Virus record (IMG/VR): IMGVR_UViG_3300038424_000171
Location: 1-58,345 of that record
Direction: 5' to 3' (one strand)
Length of the DNA stretch: 58,345 nucleotides
Origin: a virus
Shown: piece after piece, positions 1 to 7,052 of the stretch
Position numbering within the stretch: position 1 is the stretch's first letter
Layout of the letters: each line of letters begins with the position of its first letter
The notes under the pieces: generated by a model
What the model was told of the DNA's origin: nothing
Seen by the model: only the letters and a program-made list of their open reading frames with translations
Database searches by the model: none
Translations under genes and position numbers: made by a program

Positions 1-127
1 CCGCCGTTAGTAGCGGCACGACGGGGACGCTATCGACCACACACGATGCAATCTTGGCGGTTGCAGGGTTTGTAGCTTCGGCGCTTAGCTCAGGGCCCAC
101 CGGTGGGTTTACCGAGTTGTCCAACCC
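1..127. repeat. Terminal direct repeat, left copy
   Basis: Bases 1-127 are identical to 58219-58345. An exact 127-base overlap equals a common largest assembler k-mer, so this most likely marks a circular contig (a circularly permuted or circular genome) rather than a biological terminal repeat. The gene interrupted by the contig ends is in frame across the join, which supports closure at about 58,218 bp. Confidence 0.95.
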
Positions 128-491
128 CTCCGACGACACCGCCTATGGTGCGGTTGCAACACCAGCGGCCACCGCCGGCGTTGTGGCAGGGTGGACTGCC
201 TCTGGCGAGACTAATTACGCCGGGGTCGCGGGACCATTCATATTGGCCACGGCCACGGCAACACCCACGGCGACGGCGACGGCGACGGCGACGGCTACGG
301 CTACGGCAACCGCAACACCCACAGCGACCGCAACGGCGACGGCTACTACTACTGCGACAGCAACGGCGACCGCAACCCCGACCATCAGCGCAACGCCTAC
401 GGCGACGGCATCGGCGGGTGCTTGCAGCGGCGGCATCAGCCTCGGCAAGCGCAACGCAGGGATGTACGGCTGCGAACCGAGCGGATCCTGA
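1..491 (+). CDS. Exported Thr/Ala-repeat protein, C-terminal part (begins at 57750)
   Basis: Continuation of the gene that starts at 57750; the reading frame uses codons beginning at base 3. It ends with a linker of alternating Thr and Ala broken by Pro (about bases 247-411), then a short Cys-containing tail ending CEPSGS. The stop TGA (489-491) overlaps the ATG of the lysozyme gene by one base. A start at 54 (TTG) is only an artefact of the contig break. Confidence 0.85.
   Translation, partial: AVSSGTTGTLSTTHDAILAVAGFVASALSSGPTGGFTELSNPSDDTAYGAVATPAATAGVVAGWTASGETNYAGVAGPFILATATATPTATATATATATATATATPTATATATATTTATATATATPTISATPTATASAGACSGGISLGKRNAGMYGCEPSGS
247..411. repeat. Thr-Ala hexanucleotide microsatellite
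   Basis: About 165 bases of imperfect ACN-GCN repeats encode an alternating Thr-Ala linker with occasional Pro. The unit is 6 bases, so gain or loss of whole units changes linker length without shifting frame. The complementary strand reads as Val-Ala repeats, which explains long antisense open frames here that are not genes. Confidence 0.85.
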
Positions 492-967
492 TGGCTGCAC
501 CTGAAAACATCTACTCGCTGCTGTGGTCAGAAGAGGGCGAACGGCTCATGGTCTACGACGATGCGACGCGCGAGCCGATTAAGCCGGGGACGCACGTGAT
601 TGGGCATCCCACGATCGGAGCCGGGATACGGCTGGACGTTCCGATCCTCCAGAAGGAAAGCGACACGATGCTGGCGAATCGGGTGCAAGCGCTGGTCGCG
701 CGGATGATGCTCCGCGCCTGGTTCCGGGCGCTCGACCCGACACGGCGATGGGCGATTATCTCGATGGCGTACACGATCGGCGTCGAAGGTGTTGAGGCTT
801 TCACGGGCATGATAGCGGGCTTGCAGGCGGCCGATTGGGCGGCGGCGAGCGCCGCGATACTCGACTCGGTATGGGCGAAGGAGCAGGCGCCGGCGCGTGC
901 GGGCCGCGTCGCCGCGATGATTCTTTCGGGCCAGTGGCCGCCAGGCGGGAATGACGGACCGTCGTAG
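491..967 (+). CDS. Endolysin, T4-type lysozyme (GH24 muramidase)
   Basis: A 158-residue protein matching the size and motif order of glycoside hydrolase family 24, which cleaves the MurNAc-GlcNAc bond of peptidoglycan at lysis. The T4 lysozyme catalytic triad maps to Glu15 (in SEEGERL), Asp24 (in YDDA) and Thr41 (in HPTIGAG). An insertion of about 11 residues lies between Asp and Thr compared with T4. There is no signal peptide, so release would need a holin; small membrane-protein genes follow directly. The ATG at 491 overlaps the upstream TGA by one base. An in-frame upstream start at 422 lies inside the previous gene and is unlikely. Confidence 0.93.
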   Translation: MAAPENIYSLLWSEEGERLMVYDDATREPIKPGTHVIGHPTIGAGIRLDVPILQKESDTMLANRVQALVARMMLRAWFRALDPTRRWAIISMAYTIGVEGVEAFTGMIAGLQAADWAAASAAILDSVWAKEQAPARAGRVAAMILSGQWPPGGNDGPS

Positions 968-971
968 TATG

Positions 972-1364
972 ATGGCTGCACCTGAAAACAACGGAGTCAG
1001 CTGGGACGCGCTCTGGCGGATAATGGGCGGGTGCGCCGCTGTCATCGCGGGCGCGTTTGCGTGGCTGTGGGCGATGATTGCTTCTAACGCCAGGGACATT
1101 AAGGAAAGCCAGGAGGCGGTCTACCAGGCGCTCGGCAATGCCGCATCGAAGAGCGAGGTCAAGCTGCTCGTTGACGGCCATCTCAGAGACGACGACCATC
1201 GGTTTGAAGAAATGGGCAAGCATCTGAATCGCGTGCAGGAACAGACGCGCGACGACTTGCGGGAGCTGGGCGATCGCTTCGACAAGAGCCTGCAGAACCA
1301 TGAGGAGCGGGAAATTACATTGCTCAACATGATACTGACGGAGACGAAAAGGAACGGCAAATGA
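972..1364 (+). CDS. Membrane protein with one TM helix and coiled coil (putative lysis protein)
   Basis: A 130-residue protein with one hydrophobic helix near residues 15-35 (core AAVIAGAFAWLWAMI), followed by a long charged helical region of coiled-coil character. This layout fits inner-membrane lysis proteins (spanin-like or XhlA-like), and the gene lies directly after the endolysin, but I cannot name the family. Two ATGs occur at 969 and 972. The second is preferred because the first 19 bases from 972 repeat the first 19 bases of the endolysin gene. Confidence 0.8.
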   Translation: MAAPENNGVSWDALWRIMGGCAAVIAGAFAWLWAMIASNARDIKESQEAVYQALGNAASKSEVKLLVDGHLRDDDHRFEEMGKHLNRVQEQTRDDLRELGDRFDKSLQNHEEREITLLNMILTETKRNGK

Positions 1365-1400
1365 GCGTTACCGATTATCTACCTGCTAAGGAGTACTGAC

Positions 1401-1601
1401 ATGGACCCAGTAGGAATTCTGACAACGATCCTCGTTCTGGCGCTTATCGGATTTGTGGTGTATCTGATCGTCACATACATTCCAATGCCCGACATCTTTA
1501 AGCAAGTCCTGATGGTGGTGGTCGCGGTGCTCCTGATTCTGTGGGTGATCAGTATCGTCGTTGGCGGTGCTCCTTTGCCGCAACTGAGGATCAGGCAGTG
1601 A
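1401..1601 (+). CDS. Small two-TM membrane protein, Thivi_2564-like (possible holin)
   Basis: A 66-residue protein with two hydrophobic helices (about residues 5-27 and 35-55) separated by a short IPMPD turn, preceded by a good ribosome site AAGGAG. The pattern resembles the small Thivi_2564 family membrane proteins and fits a class II holin that would let the lysozyme reach the cell wall. Assignment as holin rests on size, topology and position in the lysis cluster. Confidence 0.75.
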   Translation: MDPVGILTTILVLALIGFVVYLIVTYIPMPDIFKQVLMVVVAVLLILWVISIVVGGAPLPQLRIRQ

Positions 1602-1804
1602 CGACCATCGGCACGTTCTGGGAAGGCGTCATTCTGATCGCGCTCGGCATTGCCATGTCGGTGATCGGCTCCGTATTCAAGGTGGATTTCGGCGAGAATG
1701 CAAAGATGCTTATGACGCTGGGTATCGGGTACATCGGCGGCGGCGCGGCCGGCAAGGTCGAGCAGATAAAGGCGCCCATCGAGCCGGTACCGCCGCATCC
1801 GTGA
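1598..1804 (+). CDS. Small membrane protein of the lysis cluster
   Basis: The GTG start at 1598 overlaps the stop of the previous gene as GTGA, so translation is probably coupled. The 68-residue product has a hydrophobic helix (WEGVILIALGIAMSVIG) followed by a second weaker Gly-rich hydrophobic stretch and a Pro-rich tail. Two adjacent small membrane proteins suggest a holin/antiholin pair, but nothing in the sequence proves this. Confidence 0.7.
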   Translation: MTTIGTFWEGVILIALGIAMSVIGSVFKVDFGENAKMLMTLGIGYIGGGAAGKVEQIKAPIEPVPPHP

Positions 1805-1856
1805 TTGCAGTTCCGGTTGCAACAGCGTACAGTCGGCAAGATAAAGAAACGACGTG

Positions 1857-2381
1857 ATGGATTTAGAACTCCGCGAATACCTGGAACGGCTTTTTGAGTG
1901 GGAGCGCGCGACGTACATACTCGCCGCGCGGATTGCGGCAAAACTCGGAATTGGCGATATAGTGTCTTTAGGCGGCTCGATCAGTAAACCAATTAACCAG
2001 CAAGGAGAAACGGATATGCCAGTCAAATCACTCGGACCCACAGCACTCACTCAGAACATGTTCGACGATCAGAAGGCGACCTACACGCCTTCGCCGACGA
2101 ACGGTGCGGGGGTTGCAGAAGCGTTCCCGACCGGCACTGCGCCTGTGTATGTCGCAGTGCCAGGAACCGCAGTAACGATGGTTCCGGCGACTGATGGTAG
2201 CGGCAGTCTTGCCGTCCTCGGCGTCAAGGGTCAGGCGGGAGTCGAAGTTATTACCGGAACCTACACCAACCCTGACGGGACCACCGCGGTCGTGACACTG
2301 ACTTTCACACAGAGCGTCGATCCGACAGAAGCGGACGTGGCGAGTCTCGGCGGAAGCATCAGCACGCCTGTCGCGCAATAG
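1857..2381 (+). CDS. Hypothetical protein with internal start; possible fused duplicate
   Basis: The open frame gives 174 residues from ATG 1857. A much stronger ribosome site (AAGGAG, 8 bases upstream) precedes an in-frame ATG at 2016 that would give 121 residues of beta-rich, Ig-like sequence; that may be the main product. The first 50 residues are helical and end in SLGGSISKPINQ. The C-terminus ends in SLGGSISTPVAQ. This repeated ending suggests that the upstream part is the tail of a truncated tandem copy now fused in frame. No known family recognised. Confidence 0.6.
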   Translation: MDLELREYLERLFEWERATYILAARIAAKLGIGDIVSLGGSISKPINQQGETDMPVKSLGPTALTQNMFDDQKATYTPSPTNGAGVAEAFPTGTAPVYVAVPGTAVTMVPATDGSGSLAVLGVKGQAGVEVITGTYTNPDGTTAVVTLTFTQSVDPTEADVASLGGSISTPVAQ

Positions 2382-2385
2382 TTCG

Positions 2386-3222
2386 ATGCCTGCATCTACG
2401 TTGCCTAGCGGCCGTAAACTCGGCAACCGGAAGCGCAGCTACGACTCCAAGCGCCTCTTTTTCAATCACTACCTCGATCGCAAGGCGGTAGTTCCGCCGT
2501 CCGTCGCGCTCGACATGAGCGTAGCGCCGCTGATCGTCGCGAATCCGTGGATCATGACTTCGATGCTCTGCAACGGGCCGAGTCCATCGAATCCGCCGCA
2601 GATACCTGACGGCATCGGGTGCTGCTGGTGGGCGGCTGCGGCACGGCGCGCGGCGACTGCTGCTGCGTCCGTGGGCAAACTGCTCTGGACCTCCGAAGCC
2701 GACATGATCAAAGCGGTCTTGCAGGGTTACGCGAGCACCGGCTTCGACATCAATAACGCCACGGCGACTGACCAGGGCACCGACCCGACGGAAGGCGATG
2801 CCTACATGAAGAGTACTGGCTTGCTCTGCTCGGATGGCACTTACGTCAAGGTGGCGACAACGCTGAGCGTCAATCCGCAGGACTGGAACGAGGTCATGCT
2901 GGCGTTCCAAGTGAGCGCTGGCAATCTGAGAATTGGAGTCAACTTCCCACAGGCTTGGGAGACGGCGGCGGTCTGGGATCAGACCTCGTCGCCATCGGCC
3001 GGCGGCCACGAGATCCCGGGGTACTCGAATCTCAAGGTGACGCCGGCGGGGATCTGGATTCGGTCGTGGGGCGAAGGGCGCATCCTCACGTCGGCCGGGC
3101 TCAGTCAGAACGGGCAGGACGTGTCGATTGACGTAACGCTCGACCAGCTCGGACCCGGGGGAATCAATATTGCAGGCTTCGACAACGCGGCAGTGATCGC
3201 GGACATTCAGGTGACGCCATGA
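2386..3222 (+). CDS. Papain-fold-like protein (motif order of C1 peptidases)
   Basis: A 278-residue protein. Three segments occur in the order typical of papain-like peptidases: a Cys in GCCWWAAAARR (Cys79 or Cys80) at a helix start, a His in AGGHEIPGY (about residue 208), and an aromatic-Gly motif IRSWGEG (about 225). Overall similarity to characterised C1 peptidases looks low, so activity is uncertain. It sits between the lysis genes and the lipoprotein array and could be a virion or lysis-associated hydrolase. The start follows the previous stop by four bases. Confidence 0.6.
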   Translation: MPASTLPSGRKLGNRKRSYDSKRLFFNHYLDRKAVVPPSVALDMSVAPLIVANPWIMTSMLCNGPSPSNPPQIPDGIGCCWWAAAARRAATAAASVGKLLWTSEADMIKAVLQGYASTGFDINNATATDQGTDPTEGDAYMKSTGLLCSDGTYVKVATTLSVNPQDWNEVMLAFQVSAGNLRIGVNFPQAWETAAVWDQTSSPSAGGHEIPGYSNLKVTPAGIWIRSWGEGRILTSAGLSQNGQDVSIDVTLDQLGPGGINIAGFDNAAVIADIQVTP

Positions 3223-3464
3223 AGCGATTACTTTTAGCTCTGGTCTTTCTCGCGGCCTGCGGCACCACACCGCCGGCGCCTCCTGCTCCGACCGCCGTAC
3301 AGCCGACCGTCACAGCGTCGCCGACACCATCGCCGACACCTGCCAGCGTGACCTGTCTCCAGACTGCGGCGCAGGACTGCCTGACGGTCTGTCAAGGGAC
3401 AGCGGGAGCGTGCTATGCGAACTGTATCGCGATTCGCAACAATTCCTGCAATGGAGGTTCGTAA
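3219..3464 (+). CDS. Lipoprotein with Pro/Thr-rich stalk and Cys-rich end
   Basis: An 81-residue protein with a type II signal peptide (KRLLLALVFLAAC, lipobox LAAC), a Pro/Ala/Thr/Ser stalk and a C-terminal region with six Cys. The start overlaps the previous stop as ATGA. It would be lipidated and placed at the periplasmic face of the inner or outer membrane. First of four lipoprotein genes in 1.1 kb; one of them may serve as the outer spanin. Confidence 0.8.
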   Translation: MKRLLLALVFLAACGTTPPAPPAPTAVQPTVTASPTPSPTPASVTCLQTAAQDCLTVCQGTAGACYANCIAIRNNSCNGGS

Positions 3465-3474
3465 GGAGGACTCT

Positions 3475-3612
3475 ATGTATCGCAAACTCGCAATCGTTCT
3501 CACTCTCGCGGCGCTCGTGGCGGGATGCTCGACTCTGTGCAGCATCCCCGGCGTGAGTTCCATCCCTGGTGTCTGCACGCAGGCATCCCCAACGGCAAGC
3601 CCAACCCCGTAG
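3475..3612 (+). CDS. Short lipoprotein, spanin-like size
   Basis: A 45-residue protein preceded by a strong AAGGAGG site. Lipobox LVAGC, then a short mature chain ending ASPTASPTP. Size and composition are compatible with Rz1-type outer-membrane spanins. The sequence coding its tail (3571-3585) and the following ribosome site recur near 3803-3859, showing local duplication. Confidence 0.72.
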   Translation: MYRKLAIVLTLAALVAGCSTLCSIPGVSSIPGVCTQASPTASPTP

Positions 3613-3620
3613 GAGGCATT

Positions 3621-3845
3621 ATGAAAATAAACGATTTTGTAACCGAAGATTTGATCATCCCGATCATTGCCCAAAGGGGGCAGTTCTCAGACCCGACGAG
3701 CGTGCGAATCACGATCACAGACACCGATGTAAAGCTCTACGTTGGCCCGCGCGATTGGCAGTGGGACCGTAAGACCGGCAACTTAATCGGCGCGGGCACG
3801 GCGGTCTGCACGCAGGCAACGGCGACACCGATACCCGCTCCGTAG
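3621..3845 (+). CDS. Small chimeric protein of the lipoprotein array
   Basis: A 74-residue protein starting after AGGAGG at 3611. It has no signal peptide; the N-terminal 58 residues are a soluble, beta-type sequence. The tail VCTQATATPIPAP resembles the tail of the previous lipoprotein, and 15 bases coding for it are identical. The simplest reading is a tandem duplicate whose signal-peptide half has been replaced. Function unknown. Confidence 0.65.
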   Translation: MKINDFVTEDLIIPIIAQRGQFSDPTSVRITITDTDVKLYVGPRDWQWDRKTGNLIGAGTAVCTQATATPIPAP

Positions 3846-3853
3846 GAGGCAAT

Positions 3854-4177
3854 ATGAAATTCACAACTCTCATCGCGGCGGTGCTTGCCGTGAGTTTGGC
3901 GGGGTGCAGCACCATCTCTCTCAACTGCCCGTCTGACCATGTGACGACAGCGACCCTCAACGGCCCCAACATCGTGACCATCGCTCAGCAGCTCGTTACG
4001 ATCCTCGGCCCGATGGTTGCCAGTGGCGGCTTGGCGACGAAACAGGGATTGAAGGCGACTGCGCCAGCGACCACCAATGACGGCACGTTGACGGTCAAGA
4101 CGCTCGACATCGTGGGTGTGCAGCAGTACTCGTGTGGTAATGCGGCGGCTGCTCCGACACCAGCACCAGGCGGATGA
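3854..4177 (+). CDS. Lipoprotein
   Basis: A 107-residue protein with a type II signal peptide (lipobox LAGC at residues 15-18), a Thr/Ala/Val-rich mature part containing a likely amphipathic helix, and a Pro/Ala tail PTPAPGG. The ribosome site TAGGAGG and the spacing to ATG copy those of the 3621 gene. Third lipoprotein of the array. Confidence 0.75.
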   Translation: MKFTTLIAAVLAVSLAGCSTISLNCPSDHVTTATLNGPNIVTIAQQLVTILGPMVASGGLATKQGLKATAPATTNDGTLTVKTLDIVGVQQYSCGNAAAAPTPAPGG

Positions 4178-4284
4178 GACTCGCCGCGCTCCTGCTCCTG
4201 GCGCTGCTCTCCGGGTGCTTCCTGGTGCCGGACAACATTATCCCATACATGGCACCAGCGCCGAGCGCCAGCCCAACGCCCTAA
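4174..4284 (+). CDS. Very short lipoprotein (36 residues)
   Basis: ATG overlaps the previous stop as ATGA. Translation gives a 13-residue hydrophobic leader with lipobox LSGC, then a 22-residue mature peptide ending APSASPTP. The length, Pro content and position at the end of the late operon fit an Rz1-like outer spanin subunit. It is the last plus-strand gene before the convergent minus-strand block. Confidence 0.65.
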   Translation: MRLAALLLLALLSGCFLVPDNIIPYMAPAPSASPTP

Positions 4285-4314
4285 CGCTTGCGCGCTCCAT
4301 TTGCCGCCATAGCG

Positions 4315-4569
4315 TCATGGCGCAGCCGTCGCCTTGTCAGGGCATGCATTCGGATGGGGGCAGTTATCTCCCTTCTTGCCGTGGCTCGACCCGCAGAATG
4401 CTTTGCGAGCATACTCGATAGAAACGCGCTCGATGGTCGCGCCCCAGCGCATGAAACTCGCAACGTCTTTAGCGACATCCTTTTTATGCTCAGGATTATC
4501 TACAGTCATGGCCATCACGCACCCGCAGGACGCGATTCCAAGATAGGCATGGGTAGCTTTGTCGCTCAT
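4315..4569 (-). CDS. Hypothetical early-block protein
   Basis: An 84-residue soluble protein with eight scattered Cys/His residues (SCGC near residue 15, CPHPNAC near the C-terminus), preceded by GAGGAG. I recall similar short phage proteins of unknown function with an AYLGIASCGCV-type start, but cannot name a family. It is the last gene of the minus-strand block and faces the late operon tail to tail. Confidence 0.65.
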   Translation of the reverse strand: MSDKATHAYLGIASCGCVMAMTVDNPEHKKDVAKDVASFMRWGATIERVSIEYARKAFCGSSHGKKGDNCPHPNACPDKATAAP

Positions 4570-4625
4570 GGCTTGCTCTCCTCGAACGGCCCGACCTGCC
4601 CGGCTATATTGGTGAGGGTGCTCAT
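4566..4625 (-). CDS. 19-residue coupled mini-ORF
   Basis: ATG preceded by a very good ribosome site (AAAGGAG, 5-6 bases upstream). The peptide MSTLTNIAGQVGPFEESKP ends with TGA overlapping the next ATG as ATGA. The strong site and exact coupling suggest that it is translated, either as a functional microprotein or as a leader that sets translation of the 4315-4569 gene. Confidence 0.45.
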   Translation of the reverse strand: MSTLTNIAGQVGPFEESKP

Positions 4626-4635
4626 GGGTGCTCCT

Positions 4636-5127
4636 TTAGCGCTTGAGGCTCAATAGACCGCCCGCCGACGTGATTGCGCCAGCCGCTTTCAACTTCGCCG
4701 CATGGAATTGGACCGTGTTGTAATGGCGCTTCAATAACTTCGAGAGATTGGTCATCTTCATCTCGCCGTGAATCAGAAGTGCATCAATGATTTCCGCACC
4801 GACGCCGGGAAAACTTTTTTTGAAGCTCTCCCAGCGGGGATCGTTGCTTGACGCCGCAGGTGTCGCTGAACTTACGTCATTGTTTAACTCGTCCCCGATC
4901 GCCAATTCCATCTCACCGAACAGCGCAGCAAGCGCCCGATGAATCGGATTGAGGGTGTGTTGGAGATTTCGGACGGTGCGCGCGAGTTGGTCTTTCTCGG
5001 CGCTCACGTTTCCGAGTTCGTGAATTAGGCGCCGGTTTTCTTCTTCGAGATGTTGAATCTCACGTCGATAGTCGCGAATGTCGGGTTGCTCGCCGAAGCC
5101 TTCAAGCAGTAATGGTTCGTTCGCCAT
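4636..5127 (-). CDS. Coiled-coil protein with C-terminal winged-helix-like domain
   Basis: A 163-residue protein starting at ATG 5127 behind GAGG. Residues about 20-70 are a charged coiled coil (many Glu/Arg/Leu). Residues about 115-160 (DALLIHGEMKMTNLSKLL and following) look like a winged-helix fold. It overlaps the end of the J-domain gene by 26 bases. Probably a dimeric DNA-binding or adaptor protein of the early block; function not known. Confidence 0.65.
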   Translation of the reverse strand: MANEPLLLEGFGEQPDIRDYRREIQHLEEENRRLIHELGNVSAEKDQLARTVRNLQHTLNPIHRALAALFGEMELAIGDELNNDVSSATPAASSNDPRWESFKKSFPGVGAEIIDALLIHGEMKMTNLSKLLKRHYNTVQFHAAKLKAAGAITSAGGLLSLKR

Positions 5128-5725
5128 TGGTTTTATCCTCAATCGCGGTCTTGAATCCCTTGAACGCGCGCTCAAGCATCCCCGGCAGTCCGTACTCGTC
5201 AATCTTCCGCAGAGCCGCGACGCCGAGTTTGAGTGCGTTGATGTTCCAGCGCGGCTCAGTGAATTTGTCGCAGGCCAGCGCGAACTCATGCTCGGCCTTC
5301 TCGTTGTTTATCCATGCCTTCGCGCGGTCCCGATGCGCCACTAGCGCACGATATACCTCGACATCGCCGCCACGGTCCGGGTGATGCAGCAACGCCTTTT
5401 CTTTGAATGCCTTGTCGATCTCGGCCAACGTAGGTGCCGGATTGTCGATGCCAAGAGCCAGTTGCCAACTGGAATCCTCTTCGCGCGGTTTCGAGAAATA
5501 AACTGTCACGCCGGGGTCGCGCCGCGCATCGTCGCCAGTGTTGTAGGTCAGTAAAACTTCGGTCGCGCCAAACTTTCGCAACTGCTCGGTCAACCCGTCT
5601 CGATAGACGGAAAGGGGCTTTTTCCAGATGCGCTTGTGCTCGCGGTCACTGATAGCGGTATGCGGCCAGCCTTTTGCCCATTGGACGGGAGACTTTTCCT
5701 GTACTCGTACTTTCTCAGTTTTCAT
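5102..5725 (-). CDS. J-domain (DnaJ-like) protein
   Basis: A 207-residue protein. Residues about 97-140 form a J-domain-like helix pair with the diagnostic HPD at 115-117 in LLHHPDRGGD, the motif that stimulates Hsp70 ATPase. The N-terminal half (residues 1-90) is not recognised; the C-terminal 60 residues are helical. It likely recruits host DnaK for replication or for remodelling a phage protein. No zinc-finger or client domain of full DnaJ is present. Ribosome site AGGAGA precedes the ATG. Confidence 0.78.
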   Translation of the reverse strand: MKTEKVRVQEKSPVQWAKGWPHTAISDREHKRIWKKPLSVYRDGLTEQLRKFGATEVLLTYNTGDDARRDPGVTVYFSKPREEDSSWQLALGIDNPAPTLAEIDKAFKEKALLHHPDRGGDVEVYRALVAHRDRAKAWINNEKAEHEFALACDKFTEPRWNINALKLGVAALRKIDEYGLPGMLERAFKGFKTAIEDKTNGERTITA

Positions 5726-5750
5726 CTTCTCTCCTGCCGGCAGCGCCGGG

Positions 5751-5900
5751 TTATGCCTCGACGCCCTCGTCTCGGCAACTACACTCGCATTCCTCGTCGC
5801 GGCAGACGCGGTGCCACCTGTTGGCGCACGCCGCGCACGGGTACGGGTGGAGTTCCGCGCCGTCGTCGTCGGAGCCGTTCCAACTATTCAGAATCGCCAT
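5751..5900 (-). CDS. Small zinc-ribbon-like protein
   Basis: A 49-residue acidic protein with CAAC and CECSC clusters plus a His, compatible with one structural zinc. ATG at 5900 overlaps the stop of the exonuclease gene by one base (TGATG), which argues for this start rather than an upstream in-frame ATG at 5966. Confidence 0.55.
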   Translation of the reverse strand: MAILNSWNGSDDDGAELHPYPCAACANRWHRVCRDEECECSCRDEGVEA

Positions 5901-6568
5901 CACGCCTTCCCCGATACGATCTTGTCCTCGTCCCATGCCTGCCGGTACAACTTGAACAGCCGCCACGCCGCTTGAAGCCGTGGATGATCGATGCGAAACG
6001 AGTGCTGCGCGAAGTCCATCCCTTCCTTGCCGAATCGTATAACGTGAAGGAAGCCATCGATCGGCGATTTGGGGTATGCCTCATTCCAAAGATTGATGTA
6101 GGCGGCACCTTGGATCAGATTGTCGGGGTAGAAGTCTTTGGCCGATTTCCAGTCGATTATCGACATCTGATCATCGTGCTCGCAGCCGCTCGCGTCGGGT
6201 GTGCCGCCATAAAGGAACTTTTCGGACACAAGCGCAACCTCGATTGGCGCAATCGCCATGCGTGCGCCGTCGCGCCAGCGGAGGAACGCCTCGAACGCAT
6301 TGGCGCGCGCCCGTTTCACGTTCTCTGGCGGGATGTTCGCAGGCGGCTCCGGTTCGGGCTGCTTGTTCAGATGCGCTTCGATGAGCGCATGAACGTAGGT
6401 GCCGAGGTCGGCTTCGGGTTTCTCGAAGCGCGGCTTGCCGTCGCGTCCTTGATTGTAAGCCCATCCGATGAGCGCGCCTGAATCCTTGAAACGACCGATG
6501 ATTGTGGTCGTGCCAGGGACGGACACTCCGGCGGTGGTGTGATAGCCCTTAACTGGCGTTGGACACAT
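5900..6568 (-). CDS. PD-(D/E)XK exonuclease (RecB/Cas4-like)
   Basis: A 222-residue nuclease of the PD-(D/E)XK superfamily. Motifs in order: His60 in GTYVHALIE, Glu110, Asp125 in GGTPDASG, Asp139-Trp-Lys141 in IIDWKSAK, and Gln153 in QGAAYI. All metal-binding residues appear present. Such phage nucleases resect double-stranded ends to feed single-strand annealing; the RecT-type partner is encoded at 7738 in the divergent operon. Confidence 0.88.
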   Translation of the reverse strand: MCPTPVKGYHTTAGVSVPGTTTIIGRFKDSGALIGWAYNQGRDGKPRFEKPEADLGTYVHALIEAHLNKQPEPEPPANIPPENVKRARANAFEAFLRWRDGARMAIAPIEVALVSEKFLYGGTPDASGCEHDDQMSIIDWKSAKDFYPDNLIQGAAYINLWNEAYPKSPIDGFLHVIRFGKEGMDFAQHSFRIDHPRLQAAWRLFKLYRQAWDEDKIVSGKA

Positions 6569-7052
6569 TGAGATGCCTCCATCTGAGTCCGCGTCGGATG
6601 CGGCTGATTTGCATGGGCCCGACCCCGTAGAGGCGAGCTAATTCAATTCCCTTGAGTGACGAATTGCGGATTGCTTGAGCTTGCGTGGTTGTTAGTTTGT
6701 GGCGTGAGTGTCGTTCGCCGAAAGGGGGGTTCTGGCGTCCCTTGTGAATCATATCTTGAGAATTATCCTTAGACGTTCCTAAAAAAAGGTGCTTTCGATA
6801 ATTCACGCATTTTCGATTGTCGCACGAATGGAGCACCTTCATTCCGTGAGGAATCGGGCCTCGGAAAAGAATCCATGCGGCGCGGCTCGCCTTCATGTTC
6901 TTACCGTCCATCCAAAATTGTCCATATCCTTGCCCGCGCGTGCTCTTGATCCAATTCCAACAATCCGTGAGCGCATCGACGCGATAGCCATCGCCAAACC
7001 GCTGCTTAGCGGTCAGGGATCGTCGATGGAACGTATTGAGCGGATTCGGCAT
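6549..7052 (-). CDS. HNH homing-type endonuclease
   Basis: A 167-residue free-standing HNH nuclease. Visible features are CWNW, the ASRAAW segment, VLHSCDNRKCVN (HNH His and zinc Cys), HLFLGT, the DNSQDM box, and a C-terminal AP2/HTH-like tail. Its base composition is less GC-rich than its neighbours, consistent with later arrival. It overlaps the genes on both sides (1 base at 7052, 20 bases at 6568), so it is inserted without breaking the operon. Confidence 0.88.
   Translation of the reverse strand: MPNPLNTFHRRSLTAKQRFGDGYRVDALTDCWNWIKSTRGQGYGQFWMDGKNMKASRAAWILFRGPIPHGMKVLHSCDNRKCVNYRKHLFLGTSKDNSQDMIHKGRQNPPFGERHSRHKLTTTQAQAIRNSSLKGIELARLYGVGPMQISRIRRGLRWRHLNVSNAS

Noticed and set aside
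247-411. Regular short repeats that could suggest a CRISPR array
   Set aside because: They are coding ACN-GCN microsatellites without unique spacers, lying in frame inside an exported protein gene.
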